Shown here one piece after another: positions 1 to 7,759 of a DNA stretch of 20,674 bases. A program made the position numbers and the translations under genes. The stretch is taken from assembly GCA_964598225.1 (NCBI GenBank), contig CAZRBG010000080.1, positions 1 to 20,674 on the forward strand, written 5' to 3'. The stretch comes from SG8-4 sp964598225. Lineage in GTDB: Bacteria; Planctomycetota; Phycisphaerae; Sedimentisphaerales; Anaerobacaceae. Positions within the stretch are counted from its first letter, which is position 1; each line of letters starts with the position of its first letter. Under the pieces are notes generated by a model. The model made no database searches and was not told where the DNA came from. It worked only from the letters and a program-made list of their open reading frames with translations.

Positions 1-107
1 GATGCACGACGAAAACTAAAGCGACTTTACCCCAAAATTAAGATGTGATGGGGCAATAGGCCGTTTGAATGCAGATTCATTCTGTTAAGGGATCTAACAA
101 AGTCTTT

Positions 108-950
108 CTAAGATTCCTCTTTTTCATCCTTCGGCTGGCCTGGTACATACATGTCCTTTTTGGTCAGACCGCATTTCTTGACAATTGATCTGCAGTAGTC
201 CAGGCGGCCGGCAATCTCCGGATGTCTGCTGTTTGTTCCGAATGTGAACTTGACGCCAGCGGCTTTTGCCTGCTTCACAAGCCCTGCACCGGGAAGCCGA
301 TAGGTCTCACTGATTTCGATTGCCGCCCGGTGCTTAACCGCAAGGTCGATGATTTTCTGTACTCGCTTTTTCGTCCACAGCACTTTGAAATCTCTTTCAA
401 TACATTTTGGCAGAAAGAATGGTGCAGCCAGAATATTCAGCTTCTCCGTGCTCAGGATTCGAGCGTAATAACCCACATATCTGTCCATAAATTTCTCTCT
501 GTCGCCTACTACCGTATTGGACCTCCAGATTCGCCAGAATGTCCCGTCAGGATTAGGCAGGGTCATCGCATCCATCAGAACATAATCGAGCTTTTTGAGC
601 AACTCTTTAGAGAATGCCTCCCGCCATTTCGGATAAACCGGCTGTATTCCCTTATAAACAGGATGTGGTTCCAGCATGTCAAGATACCGCTCGAGGTCCT
701 CGTCGTTCTTAATCCTGTAATTATGGCCGGGATGCTCGACAATGCCGAACTTGACCCCTCTTTCTTTGGCTACCTGTACGGCTTTTTCTATCGGCAGCCT
801 GCCTGACAAATGCACATGAAGGTCGGCGAACTGAATCTCCTCGTCTGATGAGGACTCTTTTTCAGAGGCCATTACCGGCAGGGCGGCAAGAGTCATCGCA
901 ATACAACCGCCGCGCTTCAGGAATTTACGTCGTGAAATTGTTTTGTCCAT
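108..950 (-). CDS. Tat-exported PHP-domain metal-dependent hydrolase-like protein (280 aa)
   Basis: The N-terminus is a twin-arginine signal: SRRKFLK at residues 6-12, then a hydrophobic stretch ending near VMAS. The mature part is a PHP (polymerase and histidinol phosphatase) domain. It opens with DLHVH (D43, H45, H47), followed by VEHPGHNY around 71-78, a strand with D127, and a C-terminal FGTNSRHPE motif at 237-245 in the place of the usual GSDAH. The family binds two or three metals and often cleaves phosphoesters; the substrate here is unknown. The motif III histidine seems to be missing (LAAPFFLP at 174-181 where LAHP is common), so the metal site may be reduced or changed. The start is supported by AGGAG at 958-962, 7 bp upstream. 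It is the last recognisable gene of the minus-strand operon. PHP fold and Tat export are solid; enzymatic activity is uncertain. Confidence 0.85.
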   Translation of the reverse strand: MDKTISRRKFLKRGGCIAMTLAALPVMASEKESSSDEEIQFADLHVHLSGRLPIEKAVQVAKERGVKFGIVEHPGHNYRIKNDEDLERYLDMLEPHPVYKGIQPVYPKWREAFSKELLKKLDYVLMDAMTLPNPDGTFWRIWRSNTVVGDREKFMDRYVGYYARILSTEKLNILAAPFFLPKCIERDFKVLWTKKRVQKIIDLAVKHRAAIEISETYRLPGAGLVKQAKAAGVKFTFGTNSRHPEIAGRLDYCRSIVKKCGLTKKDMYVPGQPKDEKEES

Positions 951-974
951 TCTATTTCTCCTGAATAGTGTGGC

Positions 975-1127
975 TCAAGAGCCGTAAAAGTTAATGAGAG
1001 CTCTACTCGCAGTAAATCTCACTTGAGATTTTCTACAAATGAAATCATCGGCCTGATCGGTCGCCAAAGACACTGTCATGCTAACTAAAACCAAGCATAT
1101 TGCGTTCATTTTCCGGTTTTCTAACAT
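975..1127 (-). CDS. Possible 50-aa secreted peptide
   Basis: A small minus-strand reading frame lies between the first DUF4159 copy and the PHP gene. It starts with ATG at 1127, 6 bp after a perfect AAAGGAG at 1134-1140, one of the best ribosome sites in the operon. The product begins MLENRKMNAICLVLVSM, a short charged N-terminus then a hydrophobic core as in a Sec signal peptide, with a possible cleavage after SLA or nearby. The remaining 25 or so residues carry one cysteine and several basic residues. The frame ends 24 bp before the PHP start, a spacing that fits an operon. It resembles no family I know. It may be a real small exported protein or the first 50 codons of a decayed longer one. 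Evidence is limited to RBS, signal-like N-terminus and position. Confidence 0.42.
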   Translation of the reverse strand: MLENRKMNAICLVLVSMTVSLATDQADDFICRKSQVRFTASRALINFYGS

Positions 1128-1133
1128 GATTTG

Positions 1134-1140
1134 CTCCTTT
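1134..1140 (-). promoter_or_regulatory. Strong ribosome binding site for the 50-aa frame
   Basis: On the minus strand this reads AAAGGAG, 6 bp before the ATG at 1127. It is the main reason for calling the small frame a gene, because several larger genes of this operon have much weaker sites. Confidence 0.5.
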
Positions 1141-1209
1141 CAACTTACCGACATAAAAAAACAGGATCTTTGGCGTGCGATGCACACCTTGCCCTCTTAT
1201 GCCACTCAC

Positions 1210-2043
1210 TCAATGAGACAGCACATACATAATCAGGTTAATCCCCATTTTGATAGATTCGTTGTAGCCGTGGAGGCCTCTGCCGCCGAACCGTCTGGTT
1301 ACGTTGGGGCCGAACCATGTCTGCGTTCTGTCCGCCCAGCCGCAATGGATGTCCGTGGAAGTAACAAGCACCGCCAGCCGATCCTCCACGAATATCCCTC
1401 GCGGCTGCCAGTTAACTCCCTGAACGTACGGCATACCCACCTTACTCAAATCGTAAATGTTGTGAAAGATCTCGTGTTCCGTGCTTATCTCTTTAACGGC
1501 CGTCTCGCCGAACAGATGCTCCAAAAGTCGGCACGAACTGTGGTAGAAAAAGTCACCAGGATCATGAGAAACGCAGTCGTCCATTAGAACGAATCCGCCT
1601 TGTTCTACATAGTTTTTGAAATTCTGTTTCTGCGCGTCATTGAATATGAAGTGTCCTCCCGCCGTCATGAAGAGAAACGGAAGTTTGTGCAGATCATCGC
1701 AATAATTGAAGTCAACAATGGCATTGAAATCATCAACGCCGCCCCGGCTGGGTCTGCCCCTGCGCATTGCCGGAATGAGCTTTACCCGGCATCGGACGGC
1801 TTTGCTGAGCTCATCGAGCAAATAGTTATCGCCGGCGGGCTGAACCTTCCACGGATCGCCGGGACTTTCGTCCTTGAATTTTACTCGTGCCATGAAAAAA
1901 TCATATTCGTGAAGATCGTGTGGAATAGCCTGGCGCGAAGCTGCTGAACGACCTGCGGACGAGGCGACCAAAGCCGCACCAGCCCTCAGCATCGTTCGCC
2001 CCACGTTTCGCAGGAATTCTCGTCTGTTTACCATTTCGTTCAT
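1210..2043 (-). CDS. Tat-exported DUF4159 protein, copy 1 (277 aa)
   Basis: This is the most downstream of four tandem paralogues. Residues 1-35 form a Tat signal (NRREFLRN, then an Ala-rich hydrophobic segment). The DUF4159 domain begins at HEYDFFMARVKF and runs to the C-terminus. It contains the family's GGFVLMDDC segment, where a new strand leads into a loop with Asp-Asp-Cys, followed by GDFFYHSSCRLLE. DUF4159 has a GATase1-like Rossmann fold in related proteins, but no catalytic function is established. The last 58 residues, from EDRLAVLV onward, are identical to copy 2 although the DNA differs. It starts 11 bp after copy 2 stops and shows no good Shine-Dalgarno, so translational coupling is likely. 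ATG codons at residues 1 and 4 are both possible starts. Family and export are confident; function is unknown. Confidence 0.85.
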   Translation of the reverse strand: MNEMVNRREFLRNVGRTMLRAGAALVASSAGRSAASRQAIPHDLHEYDFFMARVKFKDESPGDPWKVQPAGDNYLLDELSKAVRCRVKLIPAMRRGRPSRGGVDDFNAIVDFNYCDDLHKLPFLFMTAGGHFIFNDAQKQNFKNYVEQGGFVLMDDCVSHDPGDFFYHSSCRLLEHLFGETAVKEISTEHEIFHNIYDLSKVGMPYVQGVNWQPRGIFVEDRLAVLVTSTDIHCGWADRTQTWFGPNVTRRFGGRGLHGYNESIKMGINLIMYVLSH

Positions 2044-2054
2044 TTACAATTCAG

Positions 2055-2897
2055 TCAATGAGACAGCACATACATAATAAGATTGATCCCCATTTTTATG
2101 GATTCGTTGTAGCCGTGGAGACCTCTGCCGCCGAATCGTCTGGTTACGTTGGGGCCGAACCATGTTTGCGTTCGGTCCGCCCAGCCGCAATGAATGTCCG
2201 TGGAAGTAACAAGCACTGCCAGACGGTCTTCGATGAATATCCCTCGCGGCGGCCAGTTCACCCCCTGAACGTACGGCGTACCTATCTTACTCAGATCGTA
2301 AACATTGTGAAAGATCTCGTGCCCTGTGTTTATCTCCTGAACGGCTGCTTTGCCGAACAAATACTCCAGTAGCCGGCACGAACTGTGGTAAAAATAGTCA
2401 CCCGGGCCATGAGCGACACAATCATCCATCAAAACAAATCCGCCTTGTTCTACATAGTTCCTGAAATTCTGTTTCTGGGCGTCATTGAATGTGAAATGCC
2501 CTCCCGCCGTCATGAATAGAAACGGTAGTTTATGCAGACCATCGGCGTAGTTGAGGTCGACTACGGCATTGAAATGATTCACACTGCCTCCGCCGGGCCT
2601 GTTTCTGCGCAGCCCCGGAATAAGCTTTACCCTACATCGGACCGCCTTGGAAAGCTCGTCGAGCAAATAGTTGTCGCCGGGAGGCTGAATATTCCATCCA
2701 TCGCCGGCTCTTCTGTCTGAATCGAACTTCACACGAGCCATGAAAAAGTCGTAGTCACGGAGATCGAGTGGAATAGCCTGGTTTGATGTTGCCGAACGAC
2801 CTGCGGACAATGCCGTCGGAACCACCCTGGCGCCAAGCATGGTACTGGCCATGTTTCTCAGAAATGTTCGTCTGCTCATCATCTCATTGATTCTCAT
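2055..2897 (-). CDS. Tat-exported DUF4159 protein, copy 2 (280 aa)
   Basis: This is the second of the four paralogues. It has a Tat signal (SRRTFLRN near residues 8-15, then a hydrophobic stretch) and a full DUF4159 domain starting at RDYDFFMARVKF. It keeps the same internal landmarks as the others: DNYLLDELSK, LPFLFMTAGGHF, GGFVLMDDC, HCGWADR and the C-terminal GINLIMYVLSH. It is closest to copy 1, with an identical 58-residue C-terminal tail, so these two come from the most recent duplication or have undergone gene conversion. A 107-bp gap separates it from copy 3, the widest spacing within the array, and I see no promoter or terminator there that I would defend. The start is ambiguous among ATG codons at residues 1, 5 and 6, all upstream of the twin arginines. 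Role unknown; presumably periplasmic. Confidence 0.85.
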   Translation of the reverse strand: MRINEMMSRRTFLRNMASTMLGARVVPTALSAGRSATSNQAIPLDLRDYDFFMARVKFDSDRRAGDGWNIQPPGDNYLLDELSKAVRCRVKLIPGLRRNRPGGGSVNHFNAVVDLNYADGLHKLPFLFMTAGGHFTFNDAQKQNFRNYVEQGGFVLMDDCVAHGPGDYFYHSSCRLLEYLFGKAAVQEINTGHEIFHNVYDLSKIGTPYVQGVNWPPRGIFIEDRLAVLVTSTDIHCGWADRTQTWFGPNVTRRFGGRGLHGYNESIKMGINLIMYVLSH

Positions 2898-3004
2898 TCA
2901 ACTCGTTGCGGCCACCTGCATCTATGCTAACTACATCTATGCGGTTCTGGCCATTCTCTCTAAACTTAGGTCCAAGCTTAAATCTTCCCATTTCGCTTTG
3001 AAGG

Positions 3005-3853
3005 TCAATGAGAAAGCACATACATAATCAGGTTGATGCCCATCATTATTGCTTCTTCGTGGCCATGCGTGCCCGTTCCAAAATTTCGTCTTATGCCAGG
3101 ACCACCGAACCAGATATGAGACCGGTCTACCCAACCGCAATGTAAGTCTGTTGCAGTAAGAAGCACCGCCAGTCGGTCTTCAATGAATATGGCGCGAGGC
3201 GGCCATTTCTTCCCCTGCATGTACGGTATTCCTACCCGGCTGAAATCATAAACGTTGCTAAAAATCTCGTGTCCCGTGCTTATCTTCTTGAGCGCCGGCT
3301 TGCCGAACAGATGCTCCAACAGTTGGCGCGAGCTGCGGTAGAAGAAGTCTCCAGGGGGAGTATGAGAAACACAATCATCCATTAGTATGAATCCCCCCTG
3401 TTCCACATAGATTTTGAGATTCTGTTTCTGCGTGTCATTGAATGAGAAATGCCCTGATGAAGTCATCAAAAGAAATGGAAACTTATGCAGATCATCAAAA
3501 TAATTGAAGTCAACAACAGCATTGAAACGGTTCACACTGCCGTGGAGGGGCCTCCTTCCTCGAAGTCCCGGAATGAGCTTCACCCGGCATCGAACCACTC
3601 TGTGGAGTTTGTATAGCAGATTGTTTTCACCGGCGGGGCACATATTCCATGGGTTTTCACCACCTCTTCTGTCTGAATCGAACTTCACGCGGGCCATGAA
3701 AAAGTCGTAGTCATGGAGATCGGGTGAAATAGCCTGCCTCGATGTTGTCGAAGGACCTGAGGACGAGGCCGCTGAAACCGCACCGGCTCCCAGTATCGTT
3801 CCCGCTACGTCTTGCAGGAACTCTCGTCTGCTTCTAATTTCGTTCGTTTCCAT
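3005..3853 (-). CDS. Tat-exported DUF4159 protein, copy 3 (282 aa)
   Basis: This is the third paralogue. It has a Tat signal (SRREFLQD near residues 8-15) and the DUF4159 domain from HDYDFFMARVKF to the common GINLIMYVLSH end. It is more diverged than copies 1 and 2. It has a one-residue insertion before the FFYRSS segment (TPPGDFFYR), a LYKLHRVVRCRVK variant of the helix that reads LLDELSKAVRCRVK in the others, and GGPGIRRNFG in place of GPNVTRRFGG near the C-terminus. The Asp-Asp-Cys loop, the HCGW motif and the EDRLAVL strand are all kept, so it looks intact and constrained. It starts 39 bp after copy 4 ends. Its divergence from the others could reflect a distinct partner or ligand; that is inference. 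Confidence 0.83.
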   Translation of the reverse strand: METNEIRSRREFLQDVAGTILGAGAVSAASSSGPSTTSRQAISPDLHDYDFFMARVKFDSDRRGGENPWNMCPAGENNLLYKLHRVVRCRVKLIPGLRGRRPLHGSVNRFNAVVDFNYFDDLHKFPFLLMTSSGHFSFNDTQKQNLKIYVEQGGFILMDDCVSHTPPGDFFYRSSRQLLEHLFGKPALKKISTGHEIFSNVYDFSRVGIPYMQGKKWPPRAIFIEDRLAVLLTATDLHCGWVDRSHIWFGGPGIRRNFGTGTHGHEEAIMMGINLIMYVLSH

Positions 3854-3892
3854 TAGTAGATCTATTCAAACGGTAGAGGCTATAAGACTCGG

Positions 3893-4708
3893 TCAATGAG
3901 ATAGTACGTAAATGATCAGATTGATGCCCATCATTATGGCTTCTTTGTAACTATGGATGCCTATGTATCGCGGAATCCGTCGTCTTCGGCCGAACCAGGT
4001 CTGGTCCCTGTCGGTCCAGCCGCAATGCAGGTCCGTGGAACTCAGGAATACCGCCAGTCTGTCTTCGATAAACACCCCGCGAGCTCCGTGATTCTGACCT
4101 TGCAGGAATGGTAACCCGATGCGGCTGAGATCGTAGAGATTATGAAATATCTCATGGTCCGTGCCGATGCTCTTAACCGCCCCCTTTCCAAACAACTCCG
4201 CGAGCAGCCGACAGGAACTCTGATAGAAATAGTCGCCGGAGTCGTTGAACGCACAATCGTCCATGAGAAGGAACCCACCCTGGATCAAATAGCGCTTGAG
4301 ATTTTGCTTTTGCCGCTCGTTTAATGTGTAGTAGCCTTCTGCCGTCATGAACATAAAAGGCAGCCTGTGCAAATCACTGCCGTCATTAAGATCAACGACG
4401 GCGTTGAAATCAGTTTCCTTGCCGTAGGACGGATTGAATTTGTACAGCCCCCCGGCCAGTTTGACTTTGCATCTTACGACCTTGCTTAACTCTTCGAGCA
4501 GATAATTGTCACCGGCGGGCTCCGAATTCCAACGGGCCTGCACTCTCCTGTCACAAGCGAATTCCACACGAGCCATGAAGAAGTCGTAGTGGCACATGTC
4601 AGGTGGGATGTAATTGCCGACCGCGGCCGTTCGGCGGGCCTGCAGCGTTCCCAGTGCCACACCGCTCAGATTGCGCAGGAATTCTCGTCTATTTTTCATC
4701 TCACACAT
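3893..4708 (-). CDS. Tat-exported DUF4159 protein, copy 4 (271 aa)
   Basis: This is the first DUF4159 gene in transcription order and the most diverged and shortest of the four. The Tat signal (NRREFLRN near residues 6-13) is followed by a shorter leader region, then the domain from CHYDFFMARVEF to GINLIIYVLSH. GGFLLMDDC, GDYFYQSSCRLLAELF and HCGWTDRDQTWFG are conserved, but the stretch after WFG is a basic RRRRIPRY instead of the glycine-rich segment of copies 1 and 2. It begins 35 bp downstream of the caspase-fold gene, in the same operon. It may be the ancestral copy, because it sits next to the VWA and caspase-fold genes; the order of duplication is inferred from relatedness, not proven. 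Function unknown. Confidence 0.84.
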   Translation of the reverse strand: MCEMKNRREFLRNLSGVALGTLQARRTAAVGNYIPPDMCHYDFFMARVEFACDRRVQARWNSEPAGDNYLLEELSKVVRCKVKLAGGLYKFNPSYGKETDFNAVVDLNDGSDLHRLPFMFMTAEGYYTLNERQKQNLKRYLIQGGFLLMDDCAFNDSGDYFYQSSCRLLAELFGKGAVKSIGTDHEIFHNLYDLSRIGLPFLQGQNHGARGVFIEDRLAVFLSSTDLHCGWTDRDQTWFGRRRRIPRYIGIHSYKEAIMMGINLIIYVLSH

Positions 4709-4743
4709 TTCTATTGATCCCGTAGAGATACAGATTTCTGCAA

Positions 4744-5583
4744 TTATCTGAAATAGAACTTTGAGGCCTTGGCTCCGTCTTTTCCGCTCTGAGCGAACAA
4801 CCAGGGTTGCTGACTTGGCACACTGTCGCCGTCGTCTTCAAGCAAAGCATTTTTGGATTTATAACACTTTTTTTCCTTGTAATACTCTTCAACCTGTCGG
4901 CACGTGATTTGGAACGCTTCCAGCAATGATAGTCTTCCGTCGTCATCTTTGTCCGGTTCCCATTGCAGCAGTGCAGGTACGAAGTAATCGCTGAACCTCG
5001 GGCTGTCGTACTGATCGCCGCGCGCCGAACAAACGATGATCGTGTTGGGATCTGCCAGATCTTTGCTGGCCAGACCGGCGCACGGACAGTCCAGTACGAT
5101 CAACTTCTGTTTTGCTTCAATGGCACCGAGCCATTTCACCAGCTCTTCGTGGACAATATCCGGCCCTCGAACGTTCAGACGTAACGTGTCTCCAGCGCGG
5201 TTTGCCTGCCCGGTGTAGTAGAAGACGAGTTTCCCGATATTGCGAGTGTCAGATGCTATATTGGCAAATGTCTTCTCAAGATTTTTTCTTGTGCATGGAA
5301 TCCTCGTGGTGTTGTATGCCAGCGATTTCTCGTCGCATAGAACGTCTATGGCTTTCTTATCAACAGAAACTTGATCTGAAAAGAAGTAATAAAGCCCTTC
5401 AATCACTTGTGGCTCAGCTTTACTGACCTGATCGTCCTGCAGAATACCACTGCAGATAACAACACGCCACTGTTCATCGGCATTCACAGCAAAACATGGC
5501 CGCACACTTGTGGTTACGATTATCAGAATGCATAGGCTGAATAATGTAATAATGGTAATTCTCTCATTCATTTTCCAATTCAT
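4744..5583 (-). CDS. Secreted or anchored caspase-fold (C13/C14-like) protein with substituted dyad and an EF-hand loop (279 aa)
   Basis: Residues 8-31 form a hydrophobic signal or anchor. The body reads as a caspase-like fold: KLVFYYTGQA (118-127) matches the strand that ends in the catalytic GHG of clan CD peptidases, and LIVLDCPCAG (161-170) matches the strand and loop of the catalytic DxCxSG or EACxSG. In the first motif the His position is Gln (Q126). In the second the usual Cys position is Pro, with cysteines one residue to either side. As written, the standard His/Cys dyad is absent. DKDDDGRLSLLE (211-222) is a perfect EF-hand loop with Asp at 1, 3 and 5, Gly at 6 and Glu at 12, so calcium binding is likely. 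The gene starts 13 bp after the VWA gene. It is probably a binding or scaffold protein rather than a protease; a rearranged active site using one of the neighbouring cysteines cannot be excluded. Confidence 0.75.
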   Translation of the reverse strand: MNWKMNERITIITLFSLCILIIVTTSVRPCFAVNADEQWRVVICSGILQDDQVSKAEPQVIEGLYYFFSDQVSVDKKAIDVLCDEKSLAYNTTRIPCTRKNLEKTFANIASDTRNIGKLVFYYTGQANRAGDTLRLNVRGPDIVHEELVKWLGAIEAKQKLIVLDCPCAGLASKDLADPNTIIVCSARGDQYDSPRFSDYFVPALLQWEPDKDDDGRLSLLEAFQITCRQVEEYYKEKKCYKSKNALLEDDGDSVPSQQPWLFAQSGKDGAKASKFYFR

Positions 5584-5596
5584 CCGCTTAACGTCA

Positions 5597-7759
5597 CTAT
5601 ATCAATCCCTTTGCCCGCCTCAGAAACCACTGCAGGACCAGTATCGAACATAACAGTGCAAGCAACCCCCATCCCGGTCGGATACGCTGTAGTTGTGGAT
5701 TCTTTGCGACGGCGCGATAAGACTTGAACCGATCGAAATTGGTCGAAGCGAGTTTTTCCACATCAACGTACTCTGCTCCTACATGGTCACAAAGAGTTCG
5801 CAAAAATTCCTTGTCACATCGCGTGTCATCCATTTCGAGTCTGATATCTTCAAGTTCTGAGGCAAGCGATTTTTCGCCCAGATACAATCCCCGATGCTCG
5901 GCACTCACACGAGCGAAAACAGAGTTACCCTTAAAATCCGGTATCGTTGCCATGTATGTCCCGGGCGTGGTCTCTCGCATGGTAGTAATATTATCGTTGA
6001 ATTCGAGCAGGACGGTGGCTCGCTGTGCCGGTGCAAAATCCTGATCCGTTACGAAGGCTTCGAAAATAAGATCGGGCCCATCTTGCGATCTCTGGACAAA
6101 AGCCTCGATATGATTCTGCCTGCCGGATTGCCCGGCAATATCGGTTACGATATCACTAAGAAGTGTAAACAGAGGACCATCCTCCTCGTCCTCTCGATAG
6201 ATCTGATAAATGTTTCGGCTGTTGATAAACGCGGTCCTGCCTCGACCGATGCGCTGAGTACATACAAGAGCTTGTTGTCCGCATTTTATTACCGTAGACG
6301 CAGCAGGTTTTTTCTTTAGGCTTGGATAAGCGGCTTCGATGTCTTCGGCCCTGCTTTCCCGGCAGACAGCCTCAGAATAACTCTGATCCCTGCCCTCTTC
6401 GGTTATGCTAAGACCATGCGCTGTAACCCAATTCATGCGACTGCCGAATTCCGCCGGAACCAGAGCAAGGATTTTATCAATCGTACATTCTTCCAACCCG
6501 AACCGGTCTCTGCCGGCCAGAAAAATTAATGAGCCGCCTCCTTTGGTGACAAAATCATACAATCCTTCAATTTGTTCGTCGGAGAATTCATCGAAGCGGC
6601 AGGGGCCGAGCACGATCAGATCGTATTGCTTAAATTCGGTGGCGTTCGCCGGAAAGCGTAAGAGTCTATCGGTGTGATCCTTATTCAATTCGGGATCAAT
6701 AACGGCGTCGGAAAGAAAATCGATATTTACCCTCGCATCCCGCGTAAGGCACTGTCTTACCCTGCCTATATCGAAACTGGCCACCTGTGAATAAAACAGA
6801 GCTTTCATAGTGTTATCCGGCAGGATCTTAACAAGCCGAGTACGGCCGTTATTGTGTGTGTTCGCTTCCCCATCCACAGCCTCAGCTACAACCTTGACAT
6901 GGTCGATACCGGATTTCAGAGCGTGTGTCGAGAAGCGAACCTCTTGCTGTCCACCGCTTTGTGACATAATAACAGGTGTTTGCTCGCTCAGGACATCGTT
7001 TACCCACAATTGCACGTTAGCTTGTTGCCCATCAATGTTGCTTGTGGTTATATGAGCAATGATTTCATAACTTTGTTCCACACGCACGGATAAAGGAGTT
7101 TTGACGGTCTTGACAACAATATCTTTAAATGGGCGAGCGTCACCGCAGCCAACTATCATCAGGGGACAGTCACCGGACCGCCACCTGGGATAGATCGATG
7201 CATTCTTTTCATCAGCCTGACCGTCGGTGAAGATAATAGCTCCACATACAGTCGACGTGTTATTTTCACTGTTTTGACGATCGGTCTGCACATAGTCATT
7301 CAGTTTAGTCAGGGCCGATTCGAGATTGCTTCGATCGCCCCATTTTTCACCAAGGTCGGCACGCGAGATGATTCGAAAATCATTATCGAAACCATACCAT
7401 CGGCAGCGGGGCCTGTCCTGCCGGCCTTTGAGAAAGCGTTGATCAAACACCGCCAGTGCCTGATCCACACGACTCTGCTCCCCTTCGATGACACTCATGC
7501 TCTCACTGGTGTCGAAACATACCAATAGTGTGTTTTGCTCTTTTTGTTCGGTCGTGTGCACTCGGGAGGGACTCCATGTCAGTAAAATTAACAGGAAGAC
7601 TATGATACAACTGAGTGCAAAAAGAATCCATCGCAGGATCGGCTTTCTTCGCAGCGCGCTGGTGCGAAACGATAACACTGAAATTATGGTCACCGCAATG
7701 AAAAGCAAGAGAGCCAGGCCGTGGCCCGGATAGTCAGTGAATATGATATTACTCATCAT
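5597..7759 (-). CDS. Membrane-anchored VWA and GATase-like protein (720 aa)
   Basis: Two N-terminal membrane segments lie at about 14-32 and 43-62, and a third near the C-terminus (LLALLCSILVLQWFL), followed by a basic tail. A von Willebrand A domain follows TM2. Its MIDAS motif DTSES is at 83-87, a further candidate Ser lies near 144, and FTDGQAD is at 177-183, so the metal site looks complete. A middle region has an Ig-like character. From about residue 310 onward there is a GATase1/BatA-type Rossmann domain (DLIVLGPCRFDEF, then GGGSLIFLAGRDRFG). This arrangement is common in planctomycete operons with DUF4175, DUF58 and MoxR genes, thought to act in envelope stress or complex assembly. The start overlaps the upstream stop as ATGA (7756-7759), so it is translationally coupled to the DUF4175 fragment. 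ATG codons at residues 1 and 2 are both possible. Confidence 0.85.
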   Translation of the reverse strand: MMSNIIFTDYPGHGLALLLFIAVTIISVLSFRTSALRRKPILRWILFALSCIIVFLLILLTWSPSRVHTTEQKEQNTLLVCFDTSESMSVIEGEQSRVDQALAVFDQRFLKGRQDRPRCRWYGFDNDFRIISRADLGEKWGDRSNLESALTKLNDYVQTDRQNSENNTSTVCGAIIFTDGQADEKNASIYPRWRSGDCPLMIVGCGDARPFKDIVVKTVKTPLSVRVEQSYEIIAHITTSNIDGQQANVQLWVNDVLSEQTPVIMSQSGGQQEVRFSTHALKSGIDHVKVVAEAVDGEANTHNNGRTRLVKILPDNTMKALFYSQVASFDIGRVRQCLTRDARVNIDFLSDAVIDPELNKDHTDRLLRFPANATEFKQYDLIVLGPCRFDEFSDEQIEGLYDFVTKGGGSLIFLAGRDRFGLEECTIDKILALVPAEFGSRMNWVTAHGLSITEEGRDQSYSEAVCRESRAEDIEAAYPSLKKKPAASTVIKCGQQALVCTQRIGRGRTAFINSRNIYQIYREDEEDGPLFTLLSDIVTDIAGQSGRQNHIEAFVQRSQDGPDLIFEAFVTDQDFAPAQRATVLLEFNDNITTMRETTPGTYMATIPDFKGNSVFARVSAEHRGLYLGEKSLASELEDIRLEMDDTRCDKEFLRTLCDHVGAEYVDVEKLASTNFDRFKSYRAVAKNPQLQRIRPGWGLLALLCSILVLQWFLRRAKGLI

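Noticed and set aside
222..806. 194-codon plus-strand frame opposite the PHP gene
   Set aside because: It is antisense to a gene with a clear Tat signal and PHP motifs, and its translation has no recognisable domain.
1600..1947. Plus-strand frames opposite the DUF4159 copies (also 2058-2372)
   Set aside because: They recur at equivalent places because the paralogues are similar in DNA; no ribosome site or protein family supports them.
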